Assembly (NCBI GenBank): GCA_902791215.1
Contig: CADAUZ010000010.1
Coordinates: forward strand, 55,974 to 119,973
Reading direction: 5' to 3'
Length of the DNA stretch: 64,000 nucleotides
Source of the DNA: Oscillospiraceae bacterium
Lineage (GTDB): Bacteria; Bacillota; Clostridia; Oscillospirales; Oscillospiraceae
Shown: positions 50,495 to 60,972 of the stretch, one piece after another
How the letters are laid out: every line of letters starts with the position of its first letter
Position numbering within the stretch: position 1 is the stretch's first letter
Made by a program: the position numbers and the translations under genes
The notes under the pieces: model-generated
Database searches by the model: none
Seen by the model: only the letters and a program-made list of their open reading frames with translations
Told to the model about the DNA's origin: nothing

Positions 50495-53400
50495 CTAATT
50501 CATTTCATGCTCGATTTTACGAACCGCATAAGGTTTTGCATATTTTAAGTATGCATCACTTATATAAACTGTCCCATTACTGTGAGGCTCAACCCACATG
50601 GCTGGATAGACTACAATTTGTTTTTTCTTTCCACCTTTTTGGGAAGTAATAATATCATCAGAGACAAATATGGGGCACTTAGATTCCTCCAGTATGCGGT
50701 TTAAAGGAAGAAGCAAGTCTTTTTGACGTGAAACAGACAATGACGGAGCAATTGCTCCATCTCGCCCCCACCTTAACAATTGGGCAGCAGCAGTGCGATC
50801 AAGCATACCGTGAACATATTGGTTACGATAATGCTTCAAGCACTTATGACAGGCATTTTCACAGTCACAGTTCATAAGCACTCCCTCGACACCAGCTAAT
50901 AAATTCTGTATATCTTCTGCTACGCTGACAGCATACCCTGCGCCGCTCGACAAGCTATCGTATAAATAAACGTCCAGAAAAGAACCAGAAGAATTGCTCC
51001 TCAGACGATACCCTGTAACAAGTTCAGCGAATTCAATGTCTAATTCCTTGCTGGCAGTTAAGCGCAAAGCTTCCGCAAAAGACTGCGCCGCACGGCTGAG
51101 CCACGGATTATCTTTTCGATGAGTATCAATAACATTGTCGTCTAAAGCAAATTCCAGGACGAGCATATCAGTAATAAAATCATATCCAAGATTTGCATTT
51201 AATGTGTTCGTGTGTCGGCACGGGGTACGGAGGAATTTATTTTTATATGGCCGTCGAATATCATCTAGCACCGAAGGGTCATTCCCCGGAAAAGCTGCAC
51301 CACAGTCTCTGCAAATCATAAAGCCATGATCTTCTGCGCCTTTATTCATCATAATAATCCGTTGATTTTTTCGAGATGCAATCCTTACATTTTTCCAACC
51401 AGGTATGGCCTGCATCTCATCCGCATCGGGAAGTGTTGAATATAAAGGCTGCTGAACTGCAGTATATTCTTCGGATAGTTGTGCATCAGGTATTGCTTCG
51501 CCGTTTCTGGGCGCAAATCCCCATGGGCGAAGCATCTGTCTTGTATACTTCAAATCCACATTACCGCAGAACGGGCAAGTATCAACATGATCCTCATCCA
51601 AGCCAAACCATCCACACTCTGTACAGGTTTGTATATCCTTTAGATAGTTGGGATCGTCAATAAATGCCCGCGCTGGCATCGCAGCACGGCCATTTCTACG
51701 TTCACTCCCCGGATAGTACAGGCCGCCAATCTGATAAGTACGCTTGTCCACAACAATAGCGCGTCCTGGTGCATACTCACCAATGGCAACATCAAGCCCT
51801 CTCTCTACCTGATAGTCCAGTTTCCCTTCGTTGTTCAGAATATATGTACTCACAACATTTTTGGGAAAAGAATATGTTGGTATTACGCCTTCTTCGTAAA
51901 GCGCATCGAGAAGGGCTTTTGCATCATCAGCAAGTTTTCCGCTGTCCAACACGCCGTATAGTTCAGGATGAGAATCCCGTTTCTTCTTGAGCAGCTTTAA
52001 CGCACTTATCAGTTCCTGCTTACATACGTGAAAATTGTAGTTCCGAACTTCATGTGGAATTAAGATACTATCCTGTACAGACTTAACGTTTTCTAAATAC
52101 TCCAGAAACTCAGGCAGCATTTCGTCCACAAATTTTGCAGTTGGTATCCTGTCCATACTCTCAGTACAGCTCTTTAGATACGACTGAAGTAGAACCATAC
52201 TTAAATGTCTATGAATCAATTTTTCACTGGAAATATCGATCCACGGTCTTCTTGGATCGCCGCGAAACATGGGGACAGGATCAGAAAAATACAAGGTATC
52301 ATGTGGCCCATCTTCACAAAATGTTACTATAGTGGATAAGCTTGAACCTCGTCTGCCAGCGCGGCCTGCTCTTTGCTGATAGTTTTCACGCATAGGGGGG
52401 ATATTACGAAGTCCAACAGCAACCAGAGAACCAATATCTATGCCTACCTCCATGGTCGTGGTACTACTCAGAATATCTACAGGGCTTTCGCCGTCTTGAA
52501 TCATGTCTTGAAAGCGAAGCTCATATTCCTCTGTTTTGGACCACAGATTATCTCGTTGGTCTTTATGTGATAATTGAGCTGTATGCTCCTCGGTATCGAT
52601 AACACGAATTTTATCTCCGTGAAGTGCGTCTTCTATTGGTTTTCTCCAGAAATTAAGAGAACGTAATTCTTCTGCGCCCATGCAGTGAATCTTATTTGAC
52701 CCACAACTTGGGCATTTTTCGTGCAACAGAAACGGTGTAAGCTCGGAACATTGCTCACAGCGAAACCAAACATGCTCAGGATCAAAGCGAGGCTTGATAC
52801 GAGTTAGATCAACGTACAGCTTCCCATTATCTGGCTGGGCTGCATCCAGGAAAACAGCGCGAAGCACATCTCTCCATATTGCCATATCCTCCGAGCGATC
52901 ATTCCAACCACAGATATCCTTTATGTTTTTTGAAAAAGACCAGTTCCTATCCAATCCGTACCCGCCATAGTTTGCCCGCACATCATAGCGTACCAGATCA
53001 GAAATAGTCTGTCCTAACGCAACGGCGGAATCAAGAATGTTCAGAATCCACGCGTTAAAAAACGAAATGAAATCTCCTTCAGTTATCTCTATTCCGCGCT
53101 CCTCAAGTATATCTATTGCATCAAGCAGCGCACTATCTGTGGGTTCTATCCAGGATATTGCAGAATCTTGTAACGTGTTATACCCTCCGCAGAACAAGCG
53201 GAGGAGATGTTTTTGCATTTGGATAGGAGCATTTGATATACCAAATCGAGGCTCATACTCCCGGCTTCTGCGTCTACTCCGCTCATAGCTTCCAAGCGCA
53301 GTATTGCAGTCTTCAGAAAACTTCTTCCTTTCTGGCTCATGAAAGATTTGAACATGATTTAAAGCCGCCGCAAGGCAGAAATAATCATAAAGATCATTCA

Positions 53401-55750
53401 TGGAACGCTCTTTAGTAGATTGTTCCATACTATTTATTGCAAGAGCAAACAGTTGCCGTGCCGCTGTATCGTCTGATGCTTCTGACATATCTCGTGCCAG
53501 CTTTGCCGCTCTCTGTCGGCTGTCAGAAAACAGAAGTACTTTTCTCCCTTCGTTAGGAAGGGTGTCCGGTTTGTCTGTTTTTCCAGCAACCGGTGGTTGT
53601 GATAGAAACTGAGATTTAATTAAGTTGAAGAAAGATTGGTTTCCCCGTGTGCTGAATGATGTGAGTTGTGATTTTGAAAGCTGATGAAGGCAATGTGGGC
53701 AAGTTGGGAAAGTCAGAATCTGTGGACGACCTTTTGCAGAATAATCACAATAATATAGTTTTCTGATTCCCGGCTTCCCGGCTTTTGAATCATCATAAAA
53801 ATCAACGAAGCCGCTGTTGACATCTAAGTAGCATGGCCGAATCGGGTTTTTTCCCTGTCGTTTTGTTAACTGGTATCCATTGGAGGGAATAAATAAATGT
53901 ATTTCCTTCATTTGACGATCCATCAGTTGACCTGAGTAATGCCAAAGATATGTGTGATTTCGTCCGGTAAGATCGTCCTCTAATATATAACCTTTGTAAA
54001 ACAATGCACCGCATCTTCGATCATTATAAAGCTCATATACGACGCTGTGGCAATGGGGACACGTTAAATGTCCATCTGACAAGAAAACTTCTCCCAATGT
54101 CAAACTACCGTCCGTATGAGAATGTGGGCATTTTTCATTTGCACACGCATAAACTCCTTTGATTCCTCGAAAGAGCATATGCATACGTGCAGGGAAGAGA
54201 ACAGCGTTTTTATCGTTTTTTGCCAATGGTGCAATAGCAAGCAATACCCCGACGGCATAGAGCGCGTTTTCCATCGGCTGCTCGGGAAATATGCTGGAAG
54301 CCAGCTCTGCTAATGAAACCGCAGTTCCGCGACATTTATTAATCAGAACATGGAAGGGCCTATATTCAACCAATCTGTCGTACATCCACTTGTACGCTTC
54401 AGATAATTCTGAAAAAGGCGCAGAAGCGTTTTCTATTCCATTCCAAAAGTCATTCAGGGCCTGCAAGCACGTCGATTCAGTTTCAAAACTATCCGGATTC
54501 GACTTGATTATTCTTTCAAATGGGATATCGTACAAAAGTCTCCCGCTGACATCCTCACGTTCGCCTGTCAAGTAGCAAAATTGTACGCCATCATCCGAAG
54601 CGGTTAACTCAGAAGCAAATCGTTTAACAGCATCTTTGTCTTCCGGGGTATTATTTGGCATACTGGCTGTTGTCAAAATAAACTGCACTTGATCGCGGGT
54701 AATCTCCAGCTTATGAAAAAGGCGCCGGATAAGAAGGGCCACTTCACCGCCAGATGAGCCACGATACATATGCGCTTCATCAATAATAAACAGTAGTTTG
54801 TTTTTCCTATCTGCCTTAAGCCATTCCTTTGTATGATCCCATATTTTCTCTTCTTGTGGCCTCAAGAGCATATACTCCAGCATAGAATAGTTCGTTATCA
54901 GAATATCAGGGCAAAACTGCTGGATTTCAAATCGAGTTATTAACTCAGCATCTTCATCGTCCGGAATATGCTGACTGTTATGAAGTCTTTCCAAAAAACT
55001 TTTCATATCTGCTTTAGCAGGTATTTTGCCTTCGGATAGCAGATTATTGTAATACTCTATTTCCTCCTCGCTTTGAGGAGAAGTCATTTTGGTAAGTGTT
55101 CGTTCAAGCTTATGATCCTCACTGCTCTTCGGCTCTATACCCGGATAAGGGGTACGACCAGTATACATTCCAAATTGTGGCCTGCGAGTATCGGAGCTGC
55201 AAGTTTCCCGGAAAATGTGAACAAACGCATTTTTAGGATCACCTATCAATCGCCGTAAGCGACTTACCTGATCTGAAACAAGCGCATTCATGGGATACAT
55301 GATAATACTCCGGATGCCTCTCTTCTCCCATGTATCCGGGCAATCATGTGCTTCCGCTGTCAGTTTGGCAAGGAGCGGCCACATAAAACACTCAGTTTTA
55401 CCGGAACCTGTGCCTGTAGAAACGAACAAGTCTTCTCCCTTATATGCGCGCTCCAAGGCTGTAATCTGATGATTGAATGGCGCCGGATAAACACCGAGGC
55501 CCGCATCAGAAAGCTTTATAAAGTATTCTTTCAACCAATCCGGAATCTGGGCATAGCTTATTCCGTTAACTGTTGTCTTATAAGCGGGAGCAGATTCAAT
55601 ATAAGGCTTTTTGTATAGTAAGCCCTCATTATCCAAAGCGCCTTTAATTGCATTCAGTAGAACAGGTGATTTTCCAAAGTATTGAGACTGTATGTAGTTT
55701 TCAAGTTCACTTCTGAGTTTGAAATGAATAGAGTTTGCGCCGTTTGACAT
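50495..55750 (-). CDS. Giant DUF1998-family DEAD/DEAH helicase (DruE/DISARM-like)
   Basis: A 1751-residue SF2 helicase. Walker A is LFVSTGTGSGKTECFMWPLL (near residue 110), LLFIIDEAHMYRGSSGGEV holds the DEAH box, and TMEVGIDIGSLVAVGL with NYQQRAGRAGRRGSSLST are motifs V and VI. Two Cys clusters (CEQCSELTPF and CPSCG; CTECGWFG and CPFCG) and a C-terminal DUF1998 domain (SLSSGAGYAVSVAEDI, NCDCENACHKCLKHYRNQY) follow. Size and domains resemble DruE of Druantia and the DUF1998 helicases of DISARM, but the partner genes differ. It is the last gene of a four-gene operon, three bases after its neighbour. Confidence 0.88.
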   Translation of the reverse strand: MSNGANSIHFKLRSELENYIQSQYFGKSPVLLNAIKGALDNEGLLYKKPYIESAPAYKTTVNGISYAQIPDWLKEYFIKLSDAGLGVYPAPFNHQITALERAYKGEDLFVSTGTGSGKTECFMWPLLAKLTAEAHDCPDTWEKRGIRSIIMYPMNALVSDQVSRLRRLIGDPKNAFVHIFRETCSSDTRRPQFGMYTGRTPYPGIEPKSSEDHKLERTLTKMTSPQSEEEIEYYNNLLSEGKIPAKADMKSFLERLHNSQHIPDDEDAELITRFEIQQFCPDILITNYSMLEYMLLRPQEEKIWDHTKEWLKADRKNKLLFIIDEAHMYRGSSGGEVALLIRRLFHKLEITRDQVQFILTTASMPNNTPEDKDAVKRFASELTASDDGVQFCYLTGEREDVSGRLLYDIPFERIIKSNPDSFETESTCLQALNDFWNGIENASAPFSELSEAYKWMYDRLVEYRPFHVLINKCRGTAVSLAELASSIFPEQPMENALYAVGVLLAIAPLAKNDKNAVLFPARMHMLFRGIKGVYACANEKCPHSHTDGSLTLGEVFLSDGHLTCPHCHSVVYELYNDRRCGALFYKGYILEDDLTGRNHTYLWHYSGQLMDRQMKEIHLFIPSNGYQLTKRQGKNPIRPCYLDVNSGFVDFYDDSKAGKPGIRKLYYCDYSAKGRPQILTFPTCPHCLHQLSKSQLTSFSTRGNQSFFNLIKSQFLSQPPVAGKTDKPDTLPNEGRKVLLFSDSRQRAAKLARDMSEASDDTAARQLFALAINSMEQSTKERSMNDLYDYFCLAAALNHVQIFHEPERKKFSEDCNTALGSYERSRRRSREYEPRFGISNAPIQMQKHLLRLFCGGYNTLQDSAISWIEPTDSALLDAIDILEERGIEITEGDFISFFNAWILNILDSAVALGQTISDLVRYDVRANYGGYGLDRNWSFSKNIKDICGWNDRSEDMAIWRDVLRAVFLDAAQPDNGKLYVDLTRIKPRFDPEHVWFRCEQCSELTPFLLHEKCPSCGSNKIHCMGAEELRSLNFWRKPIEDALHGDKIRVIDTEEHTAQLSHKDQRDNLWSKTEEYELRFQDMIQDGESPVDILSSTTTMEVGIDIGSLVAVGLRNIPPMRENYQQRAGRAGRRGSSLSTIVTFCEDGPHDTLYFSDPVPMFRGDPRRPWIDISSEKLIHRHLSMVLLQSYLKSCTESMDRIPTAKFVDEMLPEFLEYLENVKSVQDSILIPHEVRNYNFHVCKQELISALKLLKKKRDSHPELYGVLDSGKLADDAKALLDALYEEGVIPTYSFPKNVVSTYILNNEGKLDYQVERGLDVAIGEYAPGRAIVVDKRTYQIGGLYYPGSERRNGRAAMPARAFIDDPNYLKDIQTCTECGWFGLDEDHVDTCPFCGNVDLKYTRQMLRPWGFAPRNGEAIPDAQLSEEYTAVQQPLYSTLPDADEMQAIPGWKNVRIASRKNQRIIMMNKGAEDHGFMICRDCGAAFPGNDPSVLDDIRRPYKNKFLRTPCRHTNTLNANLGYDFITDMLVLEFALDDNVIDTHRKDNPWLSRAAQSFAEALRLTASKELDIEFAELVTGYRLRSNSSGSFLDVYLYDSLSSGAGYAVSVAEDIQNLLAGVEGVLMNCDCENACHKCLKHYRNQYVHGMLDRTAAAQLLRWGRDGAIAPSLSVSRQKDLLLPLNRILEESKCPIFVSDDIITSQKGGKKKQIVVYPAMWVEPHSNGTVYISDAYLKYAKPYAVRKIEHEMN

Positions 55751-55753
55751 GAT

Positions 55754-56764
55754 CTATTCCTCCACAAATTGATATCCTAACATTTCCAACACATGCCTGA
55801 TGTCATAAAAAACGTTTGTAGTCATCACCCTGTTGAAATTATGGGGATAATTAATATAGGTGTTTGGCCAACTGTAGAGACGAATTACATTCATTTCTTC
55901 CGGTGGATAAAGATAGCCAATGTGGAGAAAAACGATATCTCCATCTATTTTATATGAAGTCGGCGGAAGCGTTTTCTGTGTACTGAGACATGCATTTGAT
56001 AACGCGCGATAGTCATTATCTGAAGTCATCCATGCAGGAAGCTGTGAAAAATAAATTGTGTTGTTATCTTGCTTGTAAAGATAATATAAATCCGAGCCAG
56101 GAATTCTTTGCCGTGCAAGCGATATTGTCCCATCATAATCCGGCGCCTCAGTCCAATAACCAGATCTAAATGGTGGTCTTAAACGAAGATACTCAAAATC
56201 CGTTGAACCAATATATGTTGTCCATTGTGCTTGGGATAGGACCGATTTCCATATATCAGTTAGCGCTGGCTTTTGAAGCTGAAACATTTCGGAGAGAGAG
56301 ATGCTGTTCGCATCCTGCGCAGGTCGTAATGGATAATAACAACCCAGTCCACTGACCCATCGCTTTTCAGATAGCGAGTTACCTCTTATATATGTATTAT
56401 TGACGCCAATGCCGGTTTTGCGTGGAGGAACTATCAATCTATAAGGACTGTGATAAACCACGCCAGAGTCCTTTAATATTTGGTAGATTTCTTCACTTTG
56501 CTGCTCGTACCCTAATAAAAACGCGGATATCATTTCTGGATAGATATCGATGATAGACTCAAGAGCCTTTTCAATGCGAGCCTTAAAATGGGTAATGCTT
56601 GCAGGCTGAAGATCCTCTTGAATATCCCATAAGGACGAGTACCCTGTCTGGCCAAGGAAACTATAAATCACCCGTGCCATCCAAGACAATTCATCTTCGT
56701 GAGTTCCTCTCTTAATATTAAATTCCTGGCTGATTGATTTGAGAAGCTCAAAATAATCTGTCAT
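55754..56764 (-). CDS. Uncharacterised operon protein (336 aa)
   Basis: No family recognised. The first 120 residues are helical (YFELLKSISQEFNIKRGTHE, AFLLGYEQQSEEIYQILKD), the rest beta-rich with many aromatic residues (VSGLGCYYPLRPAQ, WTTYIGSTDFEYLRLRPPF). Its start overlaps the stop of the upstream coiled-coil gene (ATGA) and its stop lies three bases before the DUF1998 helicase start, so it is almost certainly a partner subunit of that helicase. Confidence 0.75.
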   Translation of the reverse strand: MTDYFELLKSISQEFNIKRGTHEDELSWMARVIYSFLGQTGYSSLWDIQEDLQPASITHFKARIEKALESIIDIYPEMISAFLLGYEQQSEEIYQILKDSGVVYHSPYRLIVPPRKTGIGVNNTYIRGNSLSEKRWVSGLGCYYPLRPAQDANSISLSEMFQLQKPALTDIWKSVLSQAQWTTYIGSTDFEYLRLRPPFRSGYWTEAPDYDGTISLARQRIPGSDLYYLYKQDNNTIYFSQLPAWMTSDNDYRALSNACLSTQKTLPPTSYKIDGDIVFLHIGYLYPPEEMNVIRLYSWPNTYINYPHNFNRVMTTNVFYDIRHVLEMLGYQFVEE

Positions 56765-59415
56765 TGAGTCTCACCCACAGGCTGCGTTGTATGATCCTTT
56801 TTATATTCTTCTAATTCATCGCTCAATCCGAGAAAGCATGCGAGCGGTTCAAGTACGAATGTATAGTCCTCTTCTGTTGTATTGCCAGGTAGCAACACAT
56901 GATAATCGGTTAGCACTCTCTGAACAGCTTTCTTAGCATATAGGCCCAGCTTCATCTCTTTAAGGAGCTTGTTATAACATTTTCTCTCGTTAATTTTTTC
57001 TTGTACAAATTCGGTAAAAGGCTCAACCATGTATCCACCGACATAGTTCATGGTCGGCGCTGAATCGACGAGAGAATCTGTGTATAACGGGAAGCAATAA
57101 TTGATAAGGCTATTCGGTTCAATCGCAAGGTCTTCTCCAAATGGATGAACCACCATATAGAAGCGGCGCCTTTGTGAAAGCAGTCTTAATATGCCGGAAT
57201 ACCAACTATGTTCAAACATGTTTTCTATAACAACAATCTCTGTATTTGAATTTGTAGCTTTCTGAAGATCGCTTTCATTGAAATCTCCATCGCAATGTAG
57301 CGTTCCAGGTGTACATCCATATAAAGCCAGGGAAAAAGCGTTCGCGATCTCGAGCCCATTTGGCCCCGCTAAAAGGAGCGGCACCTTGCTCAGATAAGCT
57401 GCATATAAAATACCCGATAATCCGATCACTTTATCGCTTGAAACGCCCGCTTCTTGTAACTCAGCTTGCACTGTTTGAAGCAATTTCTCCCAATTGTCAT
57501 TTTGCTCGAGTTCAGCAATATCACGATACGTCCCTTCTGTATAATGGGAGTTCGTGAGTACAGGAGAGGTGGCTACATTTGATGAATCGCTGAGCGGGCG
57601 TGTAAAGGCATATTCAGCTATAAAAGCTGCTGCATTTTTTCTGGCCTGATCTATCTTAGCATTTACTTGCTCTTCCACATCGTTTGCAAGCTGTTGTTTT
57701 TTCTCTATCTGCTCTTGCAATAAATGGACTTGTCCGTCAAGTGTTGCACATTCTTTTTTCTTCCTATCTAACATGGCCTGTATACGGGAATCTTCAGCTT
57801 CTGTGTCTGCTAAATGTTGTTTAGCTGCGGTGAGCAACTCCTGATTGTGTTCCTCCCACTCTTGTTGCAATTCCTCATAGCATTCTTTAAGTAAAGATTC
57901 ATCATTGCGTATGATCCGCGCCATCACTTGATTCTCCGGCGTAGTGCCATTAAGAACGTTGACTGCCTGATTTATAAATAATGCAACATACTGTCTAGCC
58001 TCTTCCTGGCTACAGTCACATTCGGATGACACTTCATCCCCCAGTGTCTCTGTGTTCAAGTCTAAAAGAAAGCTTCTTACTCTGCGAGCTTCGTTCGTGG
58101 TAAAGCCATTTTGTTTAATGACCGCCTGTGTGACTCGCCGTAAGATAATATCTTTAGTGACCTCAATAGGATTCTTCACTTTTATTATTCTTGCAGGAAG
58201 CCCTGTGGTAAGAAACTTGTAGAACATGCTGCTATCGATGCGTACAATATCATTATACGTAAAGATAAACTCTGCAAGTGACATTATATTTTGATTTAGT
58301 ATATAAGTCCCTGCATATTCGTGAAAATGCTCCGAGCTACATAGAAGCCCTTCATATTCTGCTCCATTAAAGAATGAAAAAAGCATTCTTCCCGGGAGAA
58401 CAGGAAAACTTACCCCTGACTTCAACCGGTCTATCAAATCATAAATGCTACTGCAATCATCTCTTAGGACTATTTCAATAGGAATAAAATTAGCGTTATA
58501 TGCGGTTTCTATTCTTCCATTTTCTGCGCGAATTGTCCAGTCCCAAATCCCGAACGCCCCTATCTGGGACGGTCCATCTTTTTGATAGAGGCGTGCCCGC
58601 GTAGGAGTATTTTCAAGAAACGTACTAGTAAGCTCTCCTTCTGCTGTAACATCAGCGCATCTATAAAGTCGATCTCTTTCATTATCATCGATGTACTTAC
58701 GGCACAGTGAAAGGACAGTGTATCCCGCAGCGGGAGAAAAGTCTTTTTCAATAACTGCATATTTTGCAAGGTTCCTATACTCATCTAACTCACTTTGCAT
58801 TTCTGAAAGCTGTTTTTCACGTTCTGACTTCTCTTTCTTGCTGGTATCCCATAATGCAAGAAGCCCATCAAATTTTTTCTGCAATGCAGAAAGTTCATTA
58901 ATTGACTCTAAATATCTTGCATTTGAATTCGTTTCAATCTGCTCAGACTTTTGCTGAGCTTCATTTGCTTCTTCTTCAGCTTGGGCAAGATTTTCTCTCA
59001 ACTGAATAGCATATTGGACCATGGATATGTATTCTTCCGGGTAATGTTTCCCAGAAAGCAAAAAATATAATTCGATATGTTCAGAGAACACACTCTTTGA
59101 TAGTGTTTCAGTTAATGCATCTTCTGCGTTTTTTCCTTCTGAGATGTATTTATCTATGTGTTCATGAATCTCTTTGAGCCAATTGTATATACCAGTATTG
59201 ATAGCCCTGCAAATAAATTCTTCGTCTCTGATTTTTATAACGAAAAAATATGTTTCTTCGTCAGAAGCTTTTTTTATGTTATATCCGCAACTACGCTTTA
59301 CTCGGTTAAAGTCGTTGGGATTATTATTGAAGATTTCCTTGAAATTTCGTGCTGTTATGATTCTGCAAATAGACAGAAGCTGATCGTCGTTAAGAAGAGA
59401 TACATAGTTAGTCAT
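56761..59415 (-). CDS. Coiled-coil protein with AAA-like domain and degenerate P-loop
   Basis: An 884-residue protein. It has two long coiled coils (about residues 135-220, EEEANEAQQKSEQIETNSNA, and 530-620, DRKKKECATLDGQVHLLQEQ). Near residue 685, VPLLLAGPNGLEIANAFSLA resembles the Walker A strand and loop of McrB-like AAA+ ATPases, but G-x4-GK-S/T is not met: the Lys and Ser/Thr are missing. EIVVIENMFEHSW stands where Walker B is expected. It is therefore probably a non-hydrolysing structural or sensor subunit. Overlap with the next gene is four bases. Confidence 0.7.
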   Translation of the reverse strand: MTNYVSLLNDDQLLSICRIITARNFKEIFNNNPNDFNRVKRSCGYNIKKASDEETYFFVIKIRDEEFICRAINTGIYNWLKEIHEHIDKYISEGKNAEDALTETLSKSVFSEHIELYFLLSGKHYPEEYISMVQYAIQLRENLAQAEEEANEAQQKSEQIETNSNARYLESINELSALQKKFDGLLALWDTSKKEKSEREKQLSEMQSELDEYRNLAKYAVIEKDFSPAAGYTVLSLCRKYIDDNERDRLYRCADVTAEGELTSTFLENTPTRARLYQKDGPSQIGAFGIWDWTIRAENGRIETAYNANFIPIEIVLRDDCSSIYDLIDRLKSGVSFPVLPGRMLFSFFNGAEYEGLLCSSEHFHEYAGTYILNQNIMSLAEFIFTYNDIVRIDSSMFYKFLTTGLPARIIKVKNPIEVTKDIILRRVTQAVIKQNGFTTNEARRVRSFLLDLNTETLGDEVSSECDCSQEEARQYVALFINQAVNVLNGTTPENQVMARIIRNDESLLKECYEELQQEWEEHNQELLTAAKQHLADTEAEDSRIQAMLDRKKKECATLDGQVHLLQEQIEKKQQLANDVEEQVNAKIDQARKNAAAFIAEYAFTRPLSDSSNVATSPVLTNSHYTEGTYRDIAELEQNDNWEKLLQTVQAELQEAGVSSDKVIGLSGILYAAYLSKVPLLLAGPNGLEIANAFSLALYGCTPGTLHCDGDFNESDLQKATNSNTEIVVIENMFEHSWYSGILRLLSQRRRFYMVVHPFGEDLAIEPNSLINYCFPLYTDSLVDSAPTMNYVGGYMVEPFTEFVQEKINERKCYNKLLKEMKLGLYAKKAVQRVLTDYHVLLPGNTTEEDYTFVLEPLACFLGLSDELEEYKKDHTTQPVGETQ

Positions 59416-59427
59416 AACAGATCTCCT

Positions 59428-60972
59428 TTATTTCTTTTGAATTGTATAAATCTGCTTTTTAAGATACTTTATAGCTTCCTCTGAGACAGCCCCACGCCGT
59501 ATGGCTCTATAAAGCCATCGCTTTGTCTGTGGGTAGTCATCTAGCTTTTGGATAAGCGATCCTAAACCATGTGGAATTGAAATTTCGTTTCCATGGAACG
59601 ATGCCAGCAATGAGGCAAACAAAGCATCATCATTTGTAATCGTTTTTTCTTTAGCTCTTATAAATGATGCAGCCCAAACAACATCTAAAGCAATGTGGAG
59701 CTCGATTTCCATTCCATAAGAAATGTTTTCAATTATATAATATGATTGTGCAGCAATATCTCGTTTATCTACGATAATTCCGTTTCTACTAATGACTGCT
59801 TTTCCATCATATGGGAGTAGAATCTTTACTGTTTCTCGTGCAGGCAAGGTTGTGTGCACACCAGCAGAAATCTCATGACAATTTATATCTTGCACTTGAA
59901 ATGTTGGGATTTCTCCAGCTTCCGTTAACGGCTCTTTCCAAAGATAAAGATATTGTAGGACGTTTGCCTGCCCTGAAGAGATAAGCTGCTGCCTTCCATT
60001 ACAATCTATTTTATAAATCTGACCATATTTTGAACAAATTTGAGATCGGACTGGAGCATATGGAAAAGTTGTTATTCTTTTTTCGCGCCGTCCATATAAA
60101 TGTACGATAATATAATCGTCTGGAAGTTTAAGTACGTAGGGAGTTTTTATATGTATTGGCCAAATCGGGTTTACCTGTAGAGGAGAATCCGTTAGCCTAT
60201 AGTGCATAGATAAGAAAAACTTCGCAGCGTCTTGATCCAATGCGGTTGCTTTTATAAGATACAGCCGCCATGTATCCCAACCTGAACGTATTTCACATTG
60301 TAAAGAAAAAGTGATGCTGGAAGTCAGATGGTACAATGGTCTTGTCGTCAGCAGATAGTACTCTCTTTCAACGAGGATATCAGAATCTACTGTCATCATT
60401 TTGCCGTTCTGTACTTGAAATAGACTTCCTTTTCGATTAATTCCTTTCACTTGTCTTGGCCAAAATGACATCAGTCGATTTGATGTCAGAACCTCATATT
60501 TTTCAGAAGGGACATTGCCAACCGGTAGATATGTAATTGCCTTTTCGCTAAAACGCTCGAAGGAGTATGTGTAGTGGGCAACGTCAGAGGCTATAATCGT
60601 TACACTTTGTGTTTGCTCGTTTCTTATAATATCTTGTTGAACATATAAGAGACCGAGCTCCAATCTAAACGTATTTTTTTCCTTGATTAATCTGATAGGT
60701 AGTTCGTGTTCATTTGCCTTATAAGTAGGTGTGTACAGCGGCCCAAAGGTCCTCTCCGGGCAGTTTTTGCTTTCCTCATGGGCACTGTGCCGAAAATGTC
60801 GGGCTTTTTCATAGCCTTCGGTCAAGGTTACATATTGACCGCAAAGCTCACACATGAAAAGGCCACTATGTGCAGAGACCGTTCCACCGGGATGAATCTT
60901 AGCTGCCTCTGCTGCTGTAACGCGCGTCCAACCGTGTTCTGACCACATACTAACGTGATTTAAAGTTGCCAC
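59428..60972 (-). CDS. CoiA-like zinc-finger protein (514 aa)
   Basis: First gene of the DUF1998 operon. Residues 38-75 contain FMCELCGQYVTLTEGYEKAR followed by HFRHSAH and NCPER, the CXXC...HFRH pattern seen in CoiA-like proteins and in the 41197-43155 gene. The remaining 430 residues are beta-rich and unknown; a nuclease core is not obvious. The GTG at 60972 has GGGGTGAG upstream. The stop lies 12 bp before the coiled-coil gene, which has its own AGGAG. Confidence 0.7.
   Translation of the reverse strand: MATLNHVSMWSEHGWTRVTAAEAAKIHPGGTVSAHSGLFMCELCGQYVTLTEGYEKARHFRHSAHEESKNCPERTFGPLYTPTYKANEHELPIRLIKEKNTFRLELGLLYVQQDIIRNEQTQSVTIIASDVAHYTYSFERFSEKAITYLPVGNVPSEKYEVLTSNRLMSFWPRQVKGINRKGSLFQVQNGKMMTVDSDILVEREYYLLTTRPLYHLTSSITFSLQCEIRSGWDTWRLYLIKATALDQDAAKFFLSMHYRLTDSPLQVNPIWPIHIKTPYVLKLPDDYIIVHLYGRREKRITTFPYAPVRSQICSKYGQIYKIDCNGRQQLISSGQANVLQYLYLWKEPLTEAGEIPTFQVQDINCHEISAGVHTTLPARETVKILLPYDGKAVISRNGIIVDKRDIAAQSYYIIENISYGMEIELHIALDVVWAASFIRAKEKTITNDDALFASLLASFHGNEISIPHGLGSLIQKLDDYPQTKRWLYRAIRRGAVSEEAIKYLKKQIYTIQKK

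Noticed and set aside
50495..60972. Assignment as a standard Druantia or DISARM locus
   Set aside because: Only the DUF1998 helicase fits; the other three genes do not match the partners I know, so no system name or gene symbols were given.
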